Translations under genes and position numbers: made by a program | In this document: one piece after another, positions 1 to 11,092 of the stretch | Numbering within the stretch: the first letter of the stretch is position 1 | How the letters are laid out: each line of letters opens with the position of its first letter | Notes under the pieces: generated by a model | Database searches by the model: none | What the model was told of the DNA's origin: nothing | Seen by the model: only the letters and a program-made list of their open reading frames with translations | Assembly: GCF_910589235.1 (NCBI RefSeq) | Contig: NC_060975.1 | Location: 3,549,569 to 3,613,568, forward strand | DNA from: Vespa crabro | Lineage: Eukaryota > Arthropoda > Insecta > Hymenoptera > Vespidae | Direction: 5' to 3' | DNA length: 64,000 nt

Positions 1-945
1 TTCTCTCTTTCCAACATTGCTTGTACCATAGAACCTTAACTTCGAGATACGTAATGTACATACGTTATCGTAAATTCATATATATGTATCTCGTGATAAA
101 ATGCATTTTCTCTTCGCACGAACGGACTCTATAATATTTCTTAGAGACAATTTCCTAAGGAAAATATTTAATATAAATTAATTTTTTTATTATCATTTAT
201 TTCATTTCATTCATTCATTCATTCATTCATTCATTCATTCATTTATTTATTTTTTTTTTTTTTATGTACAAAATTTTATAAATATGTAATGCCTATCTCT
301 AATTATATTAAAAGTATCGTCCATTAATTTAATTTCTTTCTTTCTTTATTATAAATATTTTCTTTTCAAATAAAATATTATCTCTTTGTTTAATTCAATT
401 GATTTGAAATATTATCTTTTGTCTAATGTTAATTTGTCAAACGATAGAAATTAAAATATTCTTTAATTAAATTTATTCCTTTTTTTTTTCTTTTATTATA
501 CTTTACGATTCTTTACGATACTTCAAATACTATCCTTCCCTTTTTTTTTTTAATCATATTAAATACAAATGCCCTGTATATGTAATATTCTTTCGTAAAT
601 GAGAAATAAAAATGAACGATCTATGCTGGATAGAATAGACTGATGAATGTAAGCTTTAAGTTATATGCGTGTTCAGAACAAAAAGAAAACTCGAAAGCTT
701 TATTAGAAAACGAAGATTAATGGAGTTTACGCGTCTTCAAATCTTTATTTCATTGGCTTTTCCGATACCAAATTGTAATGACGAGTTGAAATGTTTGCTT
801 CTTCAAAGTTCAATATTTTTACGAAACATTTTCAATCATATTATAATTGATTATGTTTAAACAAAATTATAAAAAGGAACATTTGATATAGATAAATTTT
901 GTATACAAAAATTTATTTCTTTTTTTTGTTTTTACTTTATTTGCA
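1..945. other. AT-rich non-coding DNA
   Basis: AT-rich sequence with poly(T) runs and a tetranucleotide (ATTC)n tract near 207-242. A short open frame at 669-860 has no recognisable domain and lies in unremarkable AT-rich DNA. I see no gene here. Confidence 0.7.
207..242. repeat. (ATTC)n microsatellite
   Basis: About nine tandem copies of ATTC, followed by ATTT units and a poly(T) run. It is a simple tetranucleotide repeat. Confidence 0.95.
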
Positions 946-974
946 TTCTCTCTATCTCTTTCTCTATCTCTCTC

Positions 975-1033
<59 letters not shown>
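946..1033. repeat. Compound (CT)n(TA)n(TG)n microsatellite
   Basis: Interrupted CT units pass directly into (TA)n and then an uninterrupted (TG)n of about 40 bp. TA/TG junctions of this kind usually arise by slippage plus point change. The open frame across it is only the translation of the repeat. Confidence 0.95.
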
Positions 1034-1448
1034 TTAAATGCATCTCTATATTTTTCTACATATACTTCGACAATGAAATAAAATCCATAAATAAATGAAA
1101 ACATCGTTTCTGTCTTTTACACAGACAATAAAAATGACGGATTTTTGATTACTTTCCCCCCTTTTTTTTTCATAATTATCACAATCATAATTATTAGAGT
1201 AATATCAATTGAAAGCTGTTTTTGATTATTTATTATTTATAAATGATATGAAATTATTTACTATTACGGGGAAAAAAATAATAACGTGTAATTGGAGGGT
1301 TTTTTTTTTTTTATATTTTTTCAAATAAACATCAAATTGACAAACGTAATAAAAACAGCTCGTTAATTCTATATCGTTAATAATAGAACAAAAATTATTA
1401 TCATTATAAATCACTATTTTTATCCATACATAATACACACAAACATAT

Positions 1449-1478
1449 ACACACACACACACACACACATAAACACAC

Positions 1479-1523
<45 letters not shown>
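1449..1523. repeat. (AC)n-(TA)n compound microsatellite
   Basis: About ten AC units, a short interruption, then roughly 42 bp of uninterrupted TA. Confidence 0.95.
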
Positions 1524-1528
<5 letters not shown>

Positions 1529-1794
1529 AATAAATATAAAGAACTTTGATATATTTTTATATTTGCTATGTAATTTAATAATAAAAGTTTTTTTTTTTGT
1601 TTTTAAATAAAACCTTTTATAAATAAAACCTTTGATAGTCTTGGATACACGATTCTCTCACGTGACTTGATATTTTTTTCTTTTATCGTACCTACGTGTT
1701 CGAAGAGAACTAAGAAAGGATGTCTATGGTAAGGGAAATAAAAAAAGGCAGACAGAAAAAGGGAGAAAGACAGACAGATGAAGAAAAAGAGAGA

Positions 1795-1841
<47 letters not shown>
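1795..1841. repeat. (GA)n microsatellite
   Basis: Nearly pure GA over about 45 bp inside a wider purine-rich stretch (1735-1885). It directly abuts the CpG-rich island that follows. Confidence 0.95.
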
Positions 1842-1845
<4 letters not shown>

Positions 1846-1884
1846 AAGAAAATGAAAGAAAGAATAGGTGGAAGGGAGAAGAGT

Positions 1885-2280
1885 CGAAAGACATGCTAGA
1901 CATAACGATCGTCCAGGCATGGTCTGGAGCTCGTCTTGTACTTTGTCCTATGGGAATACAAAGAGCGTCGGTCCAGCTCCGTCCGTTCTACCGTTGCGTT
2001 GTTGAAGCTAGCGAGAGTGAGCAGTCGTGTGTGTCCAGGCCAAGCATTCGTCAGAGAATTAATGGCCGGCACGGGGCTCGCAGAAAGCATTATTTCGGCG
2101 GAAAAGCGACGAGGCAAGAAATTATGGTTCACGGTTGTCGAGGGACTCAGCTCGTACTACTGAAACTGATCGTAGATTTTGAAATAGACGAGAAGGAGGT
2201 GGAGTTGAAAATAGAAAGGAGAAAGGTGTTCGCCTGTCTAAAGATATTAAACGATTTTGATCCTCTCCTGTTCGTGTGAT
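1885..2280. other. CpG-containing unique island (candidate regulatory or exon)
   Basis: About 400 bp of balanced, non-repetitive sequence with many CpG steps, bounded by a GA tract and by AT-rich DNA with a poly(A) run. Both strands are open: plus-strand frames of 128 and 75 codons and minus-strand frames of 78 and 64 codons overlap. None resembles a family I know, so overlap of open frames is more likely a composition effect than coding. It could be a promoter, enhancer or untranslated exon. Conservation or RNA data would be needed to choose. Confidence 0.45.
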
Positions 2281-2336
2281 AGTTCGTACGATTACAAAAA
2301 AAAAAAAAAAAATCAAATTATAATGAAATAATTAAG

Positions 2337-2618
2337 TTAACACTAGAAAGACCGAAACTTAGTATATACTTATATTATACCAAAAGCACAGCAGTCAAAA
2401 TGACAGCATTGTGAACGAATAACTAATGTGTTTTGAAATTTGTTTAAAAATTTATTTTTAATATTTTTTATATTATTTACATTTATATAACAAGTTATTA
2501 GTAAATATTAATAATAAAAAAAAAAATTCTAAGAAATTGTGTCATTATATACATAATTGTTTATCCAATTGAAATTAAAAACCAATCAAAATGACTTCCT
2601 TGGGCAATCTAGTGTTAA
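2337..2618. mobile_element. TTAA-flanked MITE, piggyBac-like (element 1)
   Basis: The element (2341-2614) is flanked on both sides by TTAA (2337-2340 and 2615-2618), the target duplication typical of piggyBac-superfamily transposons. Its ends are inverted: CACTAGAAAGACC at the left and, read inward from the right, CACTAGATTGCCC, giving seven perfect bases then a mismatched but related continuation. It has no coding capacity and is about 274 bp, so it is a non-autonomous miniature element. Subterminal words GTCAAAATGAC and ATCAAAATGAC recur near both ends. The superfamily call is inferred from TTAA and the ends alone. Confidence 0.75.
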
Positions 2619-3626
2619 GAATTATAACGTAATTCTAACAAATGATTGATAACAAATTAATTAATTATTGATAACAAATGTAACGTGTGAGTATATTTAA
2701 AAGATTATATTAACGATCGGAATGAATGATAAAGAGAAAGAAAAATACAAAGATAAAATAAAAAGATAATAAAAAAAAAAGAAAAAACAATGAAAAAAGA
2801 AAATGTAGGATCGTACCTGTCGACATTCTTTTTTTAAATTTGTTTCTTTCATTAATCAATTTATACATCATTTTATATTTATCTCGTAATAAATTAATCT
2901 CGTCATTTCTACTCGTAACAATGTAAAATAAATATTACGATCGAAATAGTAATTACAATTAAATAAAATTATATGTATCGTTTCCTTTGTAATATATTTC
3001 TTCCACTTAATCTATATTTTACGTTTTACTTATCCTCTTTTATCCCTGGCTTTTCATACTTTATTTCGTACCTATTTCGCACTTAATTTTTATATACCTT
3101 TGTAGTTATACACGAGAGAATATAAAATGAAATTACGATTATAAAAGAAAATAATACAAACATATATAATTACACGTTTCATGTTTCTTTGTTATATTTA
3201 TATTTTGCTTTGCTTCTGTACTTGACAGTATATTAAATGTAACTGTGATTGAAGAAAAAAAAAAAAAAAGAAAGAGAAAAAGAAAAAAAAAAAAATTAAG
3301 GAATATAGCGGATACCACACGTCATTTTTCTTTCAACTTATTACAACAAACGTTCACGTACAAATCGTCTACATGAAAAATTCAAAATTATCTTCAACGT
3401 GAATTATTTTTACTAGGAAAAAAACTCGAATGAAATCTCTAGGGGAAAAGAATCACTAGTTTGTTTTTACGAAAAAAAAAAGAAAAGAAAAGCAAAAGAG
3501 GAAAAAAAAAATTTTGATAAATAACATTTAAAATTCATGCTTCTTTTATTTTCCATAATCTTTTTTTCTTTTTTAATCCACATCGAAATAAAATATTTTT
3601 ATAACGTTCTTTCGATAATGTTAACG

Positions 3627-3627
<1 letters not shown>

Positions 3628-3670
<43 letters not shown>
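3628..3670. repeat. (AT)n microsatellite
   Basis: About 43 bp of uninterrupted AT dinucleotides. Confidence 0.95.
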
Positions 3671-3674
<4 letters not shown>

Positions 3675-4308
3675 AAATAAATAAATACATAAATTCTCTA
3701 TTTTCTTTCATTAAAAACAAAAAGAATTTAATTATCCGAGAGACATAAGAAAAAAAAAAAGCGACGTTTTTAATACGACGAGTAATTAGAGTTATTCTTA
3801 TTTCGACTATAATAATAACGATGCTGAGAGCGGCAATAGAATGAATTTGTATGAAACTGTAATATCGGAATTTCTCCAATAACGAATCCTTTCGCGATAA
3901 TATTCACGAATAAAGGGAAGGATATTTCTTTTCTTTTTTTTTTTTTTTCTTCTTTTTTTTCTTTTTCTTTTTTTCCCTTTCCCGTCAGAAAAACTTTAGG
4001 AAAAAATTCTTTGTCTCGGAAAAGCGAGGCATCGATCTGTGAACGATTCCACGTTGCATATGTAGTAGTCCATAACCATGAAATGATTCATCGAATCGGC
4101 AAAACCGATTTTGTTTCTTTTTTATTTCGTTCTTTACAACGCAATCAGAGAAATGAACGACAACATTGTTTTCGTATTATTCGATGGCTGCACGACTTAT
4201 TACTTTTCTATTATTTTTATTTTTTTTTTTACTTTTATTCACTTTTGTTTCCACATTTTATTCACGAGTTATTCGACGCAGCAACATTTTTACTTTTCTC
4301 TGGAGAAT

Positions 4309-4312
<4 letters not shown>

Positions 4313-4342
<30 letters not shown>

Positions 4343-4435
4343 AAGAAAGAAAAAAGAAGAAGAAAAAAAAGAAAAAGAAAAAGGAAAAAAAAAGAAAAAG
4401 AAAAGAAAAAAAAAGAAAGCAAAAGAATTAATCGT
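4313..4435. repeat. Poly(A)/purine tract
   Basis: About 27 consecutive A residues followed by A-rich AAG/GAA-type purine sequence, nearly pure purine for over 100 bp. This creates long Lys/Glu frames that should not be annotated as genes. Confidence 0.9.
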
Positions 4436-5327
4436 TAAGCTTCAATATATAATTAATTGATCGAATATATTATGCATTTAAAAGTGTTTTCTATTAATAA
4501 ATGAATTTTATGAAAAATCAAAATAAAATTTATTCAATTTCTAACATATCTCGATATTATTTATTATTATTCCTTTTGAGATCATATGAGCTCTTAAGTA
4601 TTATAAGGTATTGTGTAAAAAAAAAAGAAATAAAAAAAAAAAATAATAAATAAAAAAAGAAAGAAAATTATTAGATCGAGTCATACATGAATTACGATAT
4701 GCGATATAATATTTGATCTACAGTCTGATCATACATATAACAGTATTATTATTAAGAAAAAAACAAAAAAAAAATGAATTTTATATGAAAATCCAAATTT
4801 ACAAAAAAAAAATTTCTAAATCTAAACTAAATATAATTACATGTGTAAACTTTATATTCCAATACTATCAAACATTAATGAATCTTCTTAATTTCTAATA
4901 CTGTTCTAACGGAGATAGGTACCCTATACATCACAACATTTAATTTATTGTCATTGTCAGTTTACAATCTCAAGATAATATTAATACATAGTCAAGACAA
5001 TATTTAATCAGTTCCTAGATTATTTCAAATATAATTATCACAGTTAGTTTACCACATAAACTATAATTACCCTCATTATCGACATTACAAACCATTTCAT
5101 TGACTAACAACGTACGAAGGAGAATCATGTTTCCTTTTGAATTCATTGTTATTAGAGGATAACCTATACATTTACAATTCTCGTTTGACACTTTCTAATT
5201 TGTCATTAGATATCATCGTTTAATTGCTATTCGTAAATCACTATTATTCATGGATCTTTATAGAATACTATACTAGATAGAATAGAATACTATGCTAGAT
5301 TCATTAAAGTTAATCGTTATTCAAAAG

Positions 5328-5331
<4 letters not shown>

Positions 5332-5398
<67 letters not shown>
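5332..5398. repeat. (CA)n(TA)n(GA)n triple compound microsatellite
   Basis: Three dinucleotide repeats joined without spacer: CA for about 28 bp, TA for about 16 bp, GA for about 22 bp. Confidence 0.95.
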
Positions 5399-5835
5399 CA
5401 ATATGTGCAGTATGATAAGTGAATTCAAAGCATTATGACGTCGACGATCCTAATGAAAATTATCTCATGAACGATATCGCAAATGATTCTGATTGTCGGA
5501 AACAAAATTTCCCCTAGGTCGAATTTCTCCGCTCGCATTGCGCTCTGTTTCACATAGTAATTATCGTGAAGATAGAACGATAAATTGTAACGATCTCGTC
5601 AAATTAATGTTATCATTAGTTCATTCATCACGATATATATATATATATATATATATATGTATACAGATTTCATTAAAAAATGTAAAACGATATTCCTATT
5701 TGTTAATTATCAAACTGGACATTCTCAAACTTTTTTTTGAATTTTATTTCGAATTTTTCTTCATTCATATTGAACGATCAAAATTTTATATATGTATAAT
5801 AACAAAATTCCATTTCAACGAAAACATTTTGTACA

Positions 5836-5875
<40 letters not shown>

Positions 5876-6005
5876 CAATAAATTTTGCAAGGCAATAACT
5901 TTGATCATTTTGAATATTTCTCGTGATATGTAAAAACTTTTGTTTATAAAAATTCTATGGCTATAATAATAATAATAATATATAATAATAAAATAATATT
6001 TTTTT
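5399..6005. other. AT-rich non-coding DNA
   Basis: A short CpG-containing stretch at 5435-5620 is followed by AT-rich DNA with (AT)n tracts at 5633-5658 and 5842-5870 and a short (AAT)n at 5964-5985. The open frame at 5493-5933 is made largely of Ile/Tyr codons from these tracts and is not supported as a gene. Confidence 0.65.
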
Positions 6006-6780
6006 TGTAGATGAACCCATAAAAGATATTTGTTTAAAATATCTACGATCTTTAATTTCAAAGATATTCACAAGCAAATGAAAAACGTGGCTAAAAATAA
6101 TATAATTAAGAATTGTTTCTTTCGTTAAAAAAACAATTTGTTTATTAATTAATTATTAATTTATATGTAATTTTATAATATCAAGTAGTAATCTGAATTT
6201 CTTTATTTTTAACAAAATATGATGAATTTAGTTTGTAAGAATTTATTTTATAAAAATTATTTATAACAAATTGTTAATTAATTATAAACAAAATGTAGAG
6301 AGAAAAAAAAATATAGTGGAAATTTTGCCTTTTAAAATGATACCACAGTCAAGTTTCTACGAACTTTAATTCCAGAGATAATCCCATGCAAATGAAAAAC
6401 TTGGTCATTAATAATGTAGAAAATAATTTGTTTATTAATTACTTATTAATTTTTGCAATTTTATCAATCAGAATATTGAATTTTTATCTTTCTTTTTTAT
6501 CTTTTCGATAAAATAAGATGAATTCAAGTTCATAAGAATTTGTTTATAAAAATTGTTAATAACAAATTGTCAATTAATTATTAACAATATGCAGACAAAA
6601 AAAAAATAATAGAAATTTTGCTCTTTAAATCGATACTTCATTTAGGTTTCTACGATTTTTATTTTCGGAAATATTTCCATTCAAATTGAACATATTTATG
6701 TTAACCCATTGACCTAACAATTTCATTCAATTCGCTCGAAGACACAGTAACCTACATAAATTCCGAGAATTTACACGAGC
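6006..6780 (+). repeat. Degenerate ~300-bp tandem repeat, cluster A
   Basis: Two full units and one partial diverged unit start at about 6042, 6356 and 6649 (spacings 314 and 293). Each begins with TCTACGA-TTT, followed by a core like GCAAATGAAAAAC and then a TTGTTAATTAATTA segment. The same family occurs on the opposite strand at 62209-63110, where the core appears as TTTTTCATTTGCATGG. Units are AT-rich, have no open frame and differ at many sites, so the array is old. It could be a relic satellite or internally repeated non-coding parts of a transposon. Confidence 0.8.
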
Positions 6781-6783
6781 ACA

Positions 6784-6787
6784 CTAT

Positions 6788-6819
<32 letters not shown>

Positions 6820-6826
6820 TTACTAC
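6784..6826. repeat. (ACT)n trinucleotide microsatellite
   Basis: About twelve ACT/ATT units. It lies directly after cluster A. Confidence 0.9.
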
Positions 6827-7363
6827 GAGCAGCTGTTTTATATGAATTATGAATGAAAATCTTTCGAAGACGATATTTTTGAAACGAAAAATCGTAGAGA
6901 CTTGAAACAAAGACCATTTTCAATTATGATTTATTCTTTATTTATTTAAATATTCCAATAATATCGGTATAATAAAATTGATTTTCTTAATAATCTTTAA
7001 AAATAGAATTTTTTTTCTTTTCTTTCGTAATAAGTACATAATCGTAATATACAAACATCAATATTTTTATTATAAGTATGTAAATTTTAATTTGTTTATT
7101 TAAAATTAAGAATAGACAATTTACGAAATATAAAGATCTTTTACTTTTTTACAAAAAAAACTTTTCTTTCGTAACTCATTACTATCATATTAATTATAAC
7201 TAACCTTATTATAATTTAATTTAATCATTAATATGAATTTTCTTTTATTTATTTAAAATAAGAAATGAAAGATTTATTAATATACGATTTAAGAAATTGA
7301 AGTATCAAAAACTCAATGAACTTATTTCATGATAATCATAATAATGAAATATCTCCTGAGTTG
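6827..7363. other. AT-rich non-coding DNA
   Basis: Unbroken AT-rich sequence with short poly(A)/poly(T) runs. No repeat, RNA or open frame of note is seen. Confidence 0.65.
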
Positions 7364-7540
7364 AATAATTTTTCGATATACATGAATTAACATTTTGTTT
7401 TTTTTCTTTTGTTTATACAAAATGTCAAACTGTATCGATCAATGTAAAACAAAAACATATGATTCCCTTAAAAAAAAAAAAAAAAAAAAAGAAAAAAAAA
7501 ACTGAATTACACTTTATATGTTCTTTATACGTCCATCCAT
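7364..7540 (+). repeat. Dispersed repeat copy, partner of 63151-63290
   Basis: Landmarks in the same order and orientation are shared with 63151-63290: AATAATTT-TC, TACATG--TTAA, a 16-base exact match AAAAACATATGATTCC (7451-7466) and CTTTATATGTTC (7512-7523). A poly(A) insertion of about 20 bp accounts for much of the length difference. It looks like two diverged copies of one short dispersed repeat. No coding content is seen. Confidence 0.6.
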
Positions 7541-8044
7541 AAAAAAAAAAGAAATTATTTACATATTATACTTCCTCTCTCTCCTCCTCGTACTATACTT
7601 CCGCCACTGAACTTCCGTAAACATATTTCTCTAAAATAAATGTAACAATATTCAAGGTTATTGTTTCATCCTGTATATAGATATATAATTTTTATTTTAA
7701 TTATTCGCATCAAATGATAAAACAAATATTCCAATGAATTTTCACAATTTTTAATAGGAAATACAAAACCAGCGTAGTTCTTTAAATTGAAGCGAAAGAT
7801 ATAGATTGATATATCGATAAATCCCATGGGAACTTTAAAAATATTACCGATACTAGCTATGATTATCTTCTCTGATTTCACATATACCCCAAAGGTCCCA
7901 TGAAAATATCGAAAGTATTATGGTCAACCGGAACTTTTTTTTTTTTTTTCTTTTTTTATTTTTGATTACCTCACGAAGCCTAGTATACTTATATGAGTAA
8001 TGAAATGGACGATAGAAGGGAATAGCGACAGAGACAGATAGAAA

Positions 8045-8049
<5 letters not shown>
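7541..8049. other. AT-rich non-coding DNA
   Basis: AT-rich DNA with a poly(T) run near 7937-7960 and nothing else recognisable. Minus-strand frames at 7666-7881 and 7853-8110 show no domain, and the second is partly the GA repeat. Confidence 0.65.
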
Positions 8050-8089
<40 letters not shown>

Positions 8090-8127
8090 AAGGAAGCCTT
8101 GATAATACATATTGTCTAAACGTATTA

Positions 8128-8192
<65 letters not shown>
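8050..8192. repeat. (GA)n and (AT)n microsatellites
   Basis: (GA)n at 8050-8087 is followed after a short spacer by about 57 bp of (AT)n at 8135-8192. Confidence 0.95.
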
Positions 8193-8197
<5 letters not shown>

Positions 8198-8268
8198 TCT
8201 TCATTGATTGCAGACATGCTTTGGATTATATATATTCTTCATTGATTGCAGACGTGCTTTTGATTACA
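8193..8268 (+). repeat. 38-bp tandem duplication
   Basis: Two adjacent copies of a 38-bp unit start at 8193 and 8231. Both begin TATATTCTTCATTGATTGC and differ at only a few sites (for example GACATG versus GACGTG). High identity suggests a recent duplication at the edge of the AT tract. Confidence 0.9.
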
Positions 8269-9200
8269 GAAACGCGTTATGCTAACTACCTTTATCCCCG
8301 ATTGCATATTAAAGGCCTTCACTAGGCATTATGCAATAGTCAAGTTGGTTTATGGTGCTTCCTACAAGTACCGTTGGTATATGTTCGCTCCCATAAATTT
8401 GATGTGCAGCTTCTCTTTCTCTCTCTCTCTCTCTCTCCCTCTCTCCCTTTCTACCTCTATCTCTATCCATCTATCTATCCATCTATCTCTTTAGTAGAAC
8501 ATTAGCGAGCCAGCTGCTGAACGGCAGACAAATTTTCAATGTTAATTTCACGAACATTCTAGAAGTCTTCATTTAGATATATCTTCGTTCAATTTGATAG
8601 ATAACGATCGATACGATCTATATATTATGTACACTATAGAATACTTGAATTTATCGTTTCATGCATATATGTATGCCGTATTACTTAACGTGACGGTTAA
8701 CTAGCTCGTAAAGTATCCGATTTAGTGAAATCGAACGATATAGTTTGTTTCGTTTAATACCGATCGATATATCATCTTATCCAATAGTTAATGATAGTTA
8801 CAATACGTTAAATATAATTTATCATTCGAATTTGTTTATTCGGTCATTAATAATATTCAGTTTCTTTTACGATCTATCCATTAATGATCCACAATATCAA
8901 ATCATTTTAATTCAAAATCTCTTCATTATCGTTCGTATCTAAAAAGGAAAAGAAAAAAAAAAAAAAAAAAAAAAAAAGAAAAAAGAAGAAGCACAGCAAG
9001 GATCGTTAATTCTTTGCAAATTTTATTCACATACACACACAAAAAAAAAAAGAAAGAGAGATATAGAGAAAAATGATATAAATAAATCTTCTTTTCAAAT
9101 AAATAACTCTGATCTCCTGCAAATCTATTCGGGTCTATTTAAAAAGAATTTTCAAAATCAAAGTCAAACCGATTAAATCTAAATTTATTTATCGTTCGTG

Positions 9201-9233
<33 letters not shown>

Positions 9234-9730
9234 TGATGAAGGATCTATAATCTTCACGACGAATATTAATCGAGTACGAGAAAGGTTTTTTCTTTCTTTT
9301 TTTTTTTTCTTTTTTCATAAATATTAAAGAAAAAAAAGTAGAACAACAAAAACTATCTTTCTAAATCAATCAAATCAATAATTCTAATTTAAAAGTCTGC
9401 CTATACATATATATACATATATATTCATGTATATGTATGTAAAAGATAACAAAAATTTGATCGGATTTTCTGTATCTTTCACGTCCACTGCAAACGTAAC
9501 AAAAAAAAAAAAAAAAAAAAAAAAAAATAGAAAAAAAACCAAAAGAAGAAAGAAAAAAAAAGAGAAAAAGAAACAAGATCAATAATTCTTGGGACGATAT
9601 TTATCTTCTTTTTCTCGTCAAGTTTCACGGCACTTATCTCTTCTTTTCTTTGTTATCAGCACCCTATGTTTCTTCTTTTTTTTTTTTTTCATACTTGTCT
9701 CTCTCTCTCTCTCTCTCTTCTCAGGACATT
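8269..9730. other. AT-rich non-coding DNA with homopolymers
   Basis: A small unique region at 8269-8420 is followed by a CT-rich tract (8410-8490, including CTAT units) and AT-rich DNA with poly(A) at 8955-8978, 9207-9231 and 9501-9527. Frames across 8279-8494 and 9370-9582 are repeat translations. Confidence 0.65.
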
Positions 9731-10105
9731 ATCCATCTTCGTCTATCATTCATCCTGCAAACTATGTGCCACCACCTTCTTTCGACGCGTACTATCGGCT
9801 CCTGTCTGTACCTGTCGGTCTACGTAGAGTACCAGAACAAAAGAGCGCCTATGCTCACTCCATTTCTCTCTCTCTCTCTCTCATACATACACACATACAC
9901 ATACACTACTTGAGAACCAAAGCACGAATGAATGAGGGAGGGAGGGAGGGAGGGAGAGAGAGAGGGAGAAGGAAACTAAAGGCAGATTTCTGGTATACCC
10001 GACGGAGCGTGAATTATGAAATAACGAAGATCCGACGGCGGGTATCGTCGGCCGTCACTCCAAAAGAGAGACGTGTGAAGCAAACTTTTCGAGGAAAGAA
10101 TGTGG

Positions 10106-10109
<4 letters not shown>

Positions 10110-10162
<53 letters not shown>
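10110..10162. repeat. (GA)n microsatellite
   Basis: About 53 bp of uninterrupted GA, giving Arg-Glu or Ser-Leu strings in translation. Confidence 0.95.
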
Positions 10163-10170
<8 letters not shown>

Positions 10171-10292
10171 GAACAGATTCTGTTCGATGTGCCTCTAGCA
10201 AAAGTTTGGCTCGTACACGATGTCAACGCTGACGAATTTCGTCCTCCTCCTTTTCCTTCCGCTCGTTCCTCCTTCTTCACTCCTATCGATCA

Positions 10293-10388
10293 AATCGTCG
10301 TCCTCGTCTTCGTCCTCGTCCTTGTCCTCAACGTCGTCGACATCGTCGTTGTCGTTGTCGTTGTCGTCGTCGTCGTCAACGTCGTCTT
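10293..10388. repeat. (GTC)n trinucleotide tract
   Basis: About 95 bp of GTC/CTC/TTG-type triplets. Read on the minus strand it encodes an Asp/Glu-rich acidic run, and on the plus strand poly-Val. CpG persists in every unit. The region lacks independent coding evidence, so it is treated as a repeat. Confidence 0.85.
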
Positions 10389-10400
10389 TTCTTCGTTGAC

Positions 10401-11022
10401 GTTGCATTAAAATAATATTAACCTTATGTTACTTGGATGTGATATCAATCGTCGTCATGTTAAAATGTCAAGTTTTTAAAACGATAACGTTTTAGGCTTG
10501 TTTTAAATAATTCAATTAATTGAATTTATAAAATATAACGAAGTAATGATAGATTTAAATATGTATAACTGTGTGTGTGTGTGTGTGTGTATGTGTGTAT
10601 GTTTAAAAGAAAGAAGGATTTAAATCGAGATATGTACGAGGATAGATTATCAACATGTATTTGATAAATAACAATGAAAATTGATAAATAATAATGAATT
10701 ATTTTGGAATAGGACAAATAAGAAAATGTAAAATAATGATTTCATGAAAATCTATCTATTTGTGTATTATTATTATGTATATTGAAATAATATTAAAAGG
10801 AAAGAAAAAGAAAGAATAACAAAGAAATAAAAAGGAAAAAAAAAGAAAAAGATCAAAGAGAAAAGAAAGGAACAAACAAGCAAACAAAATAGTAAAAATC
10901 TTTTCATGTTGTTCGAATAAATTCCGAACGAGAGTACGAGAATGTTTTCTTAAAGATTTTGCATTTTTTTAATTATTTTTTTCCTATAAAATAGGAAAAA
11001 AAAAGAAAAAAATATAAATAAC

Positions 11023-11092
<70 letters not shown>

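Larger units (their letters stand above)
1034..1884. other. AT-rich non-coding DNA with microsatellites
   Basis: AT-rich DNA holding an (AC)n then (TA)n compound repeat at 1449-1523 and a (GA)n tract at 1795-1841. Frames on the minus strand translate only as poly-Val/Cys/Tyr or Ser-Leu from these repeats. Confidence 0.75.
2619..5331. other. AT-rich non-coding DNA
   Basis: Long AT-rich stretch with poly(A)/poly(T) runs (for example 3255-3295, 3940-3975, 4313-4435) and an (AT)n tract at 3628-3670. Open frames at 4011-4460 run into a poly(A)/GAA tract and give Lys/Glu strings only. A 17-18-base direct repeat (AGAATACTAT-CTAGAT) occurs at 5261-5278 and 5283-5300. No gene is recognised. Confidence 0.7.
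9731..10400. other. CpG-containing island interrupted by microsatellites
   Basis: Balanced, CpG-rich sequence at 9731-9860 and 9960-10110 is interrupted by CT, CATA and GGGA repeats and by (GA)n at 10110-10162, ending in a (GTC)n tract. A 273-codon plus-strand frame spans 9589-10410 but is a chain of Ser-Leu, Arg-Glu and poly-Val repeats joining short unique parts. Opposite frames are also open. No known protein is recognised. It is a candidate regulatory region, perhaps with a transcribed exon, but this is unproven. Confidence 0.4.

Noticed and set aside
4011..4460. 149-codon frame with a basic tail
   Set aside because: The Lys/Glu tail is the poly(A)/GAA tract and the rest is AT-rich without a domain.
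6703..6716. TTAACCCATTGACC as a fourth TTAA transposon end
   Set aside because: It lies inside the cluster A repeat, a homologous word appears in cluster B, and no inverted partner is present.
10195..10407. Acidic Asp/Glu-rich minus-strand frame as a real acidic protein
   Set aside because: The acidic run is a (GAC)n microsatellite; no flanking coding evidence.
9589..10410. 273-codon plus-strand open frame
   Set aside because: It is a chain of poly-Phe, Ser-Leu, Arg-Glu and poly-Val segments from T, CT, GA and GTC repeats joined by short unique parts. Frames on the other strand are open too.
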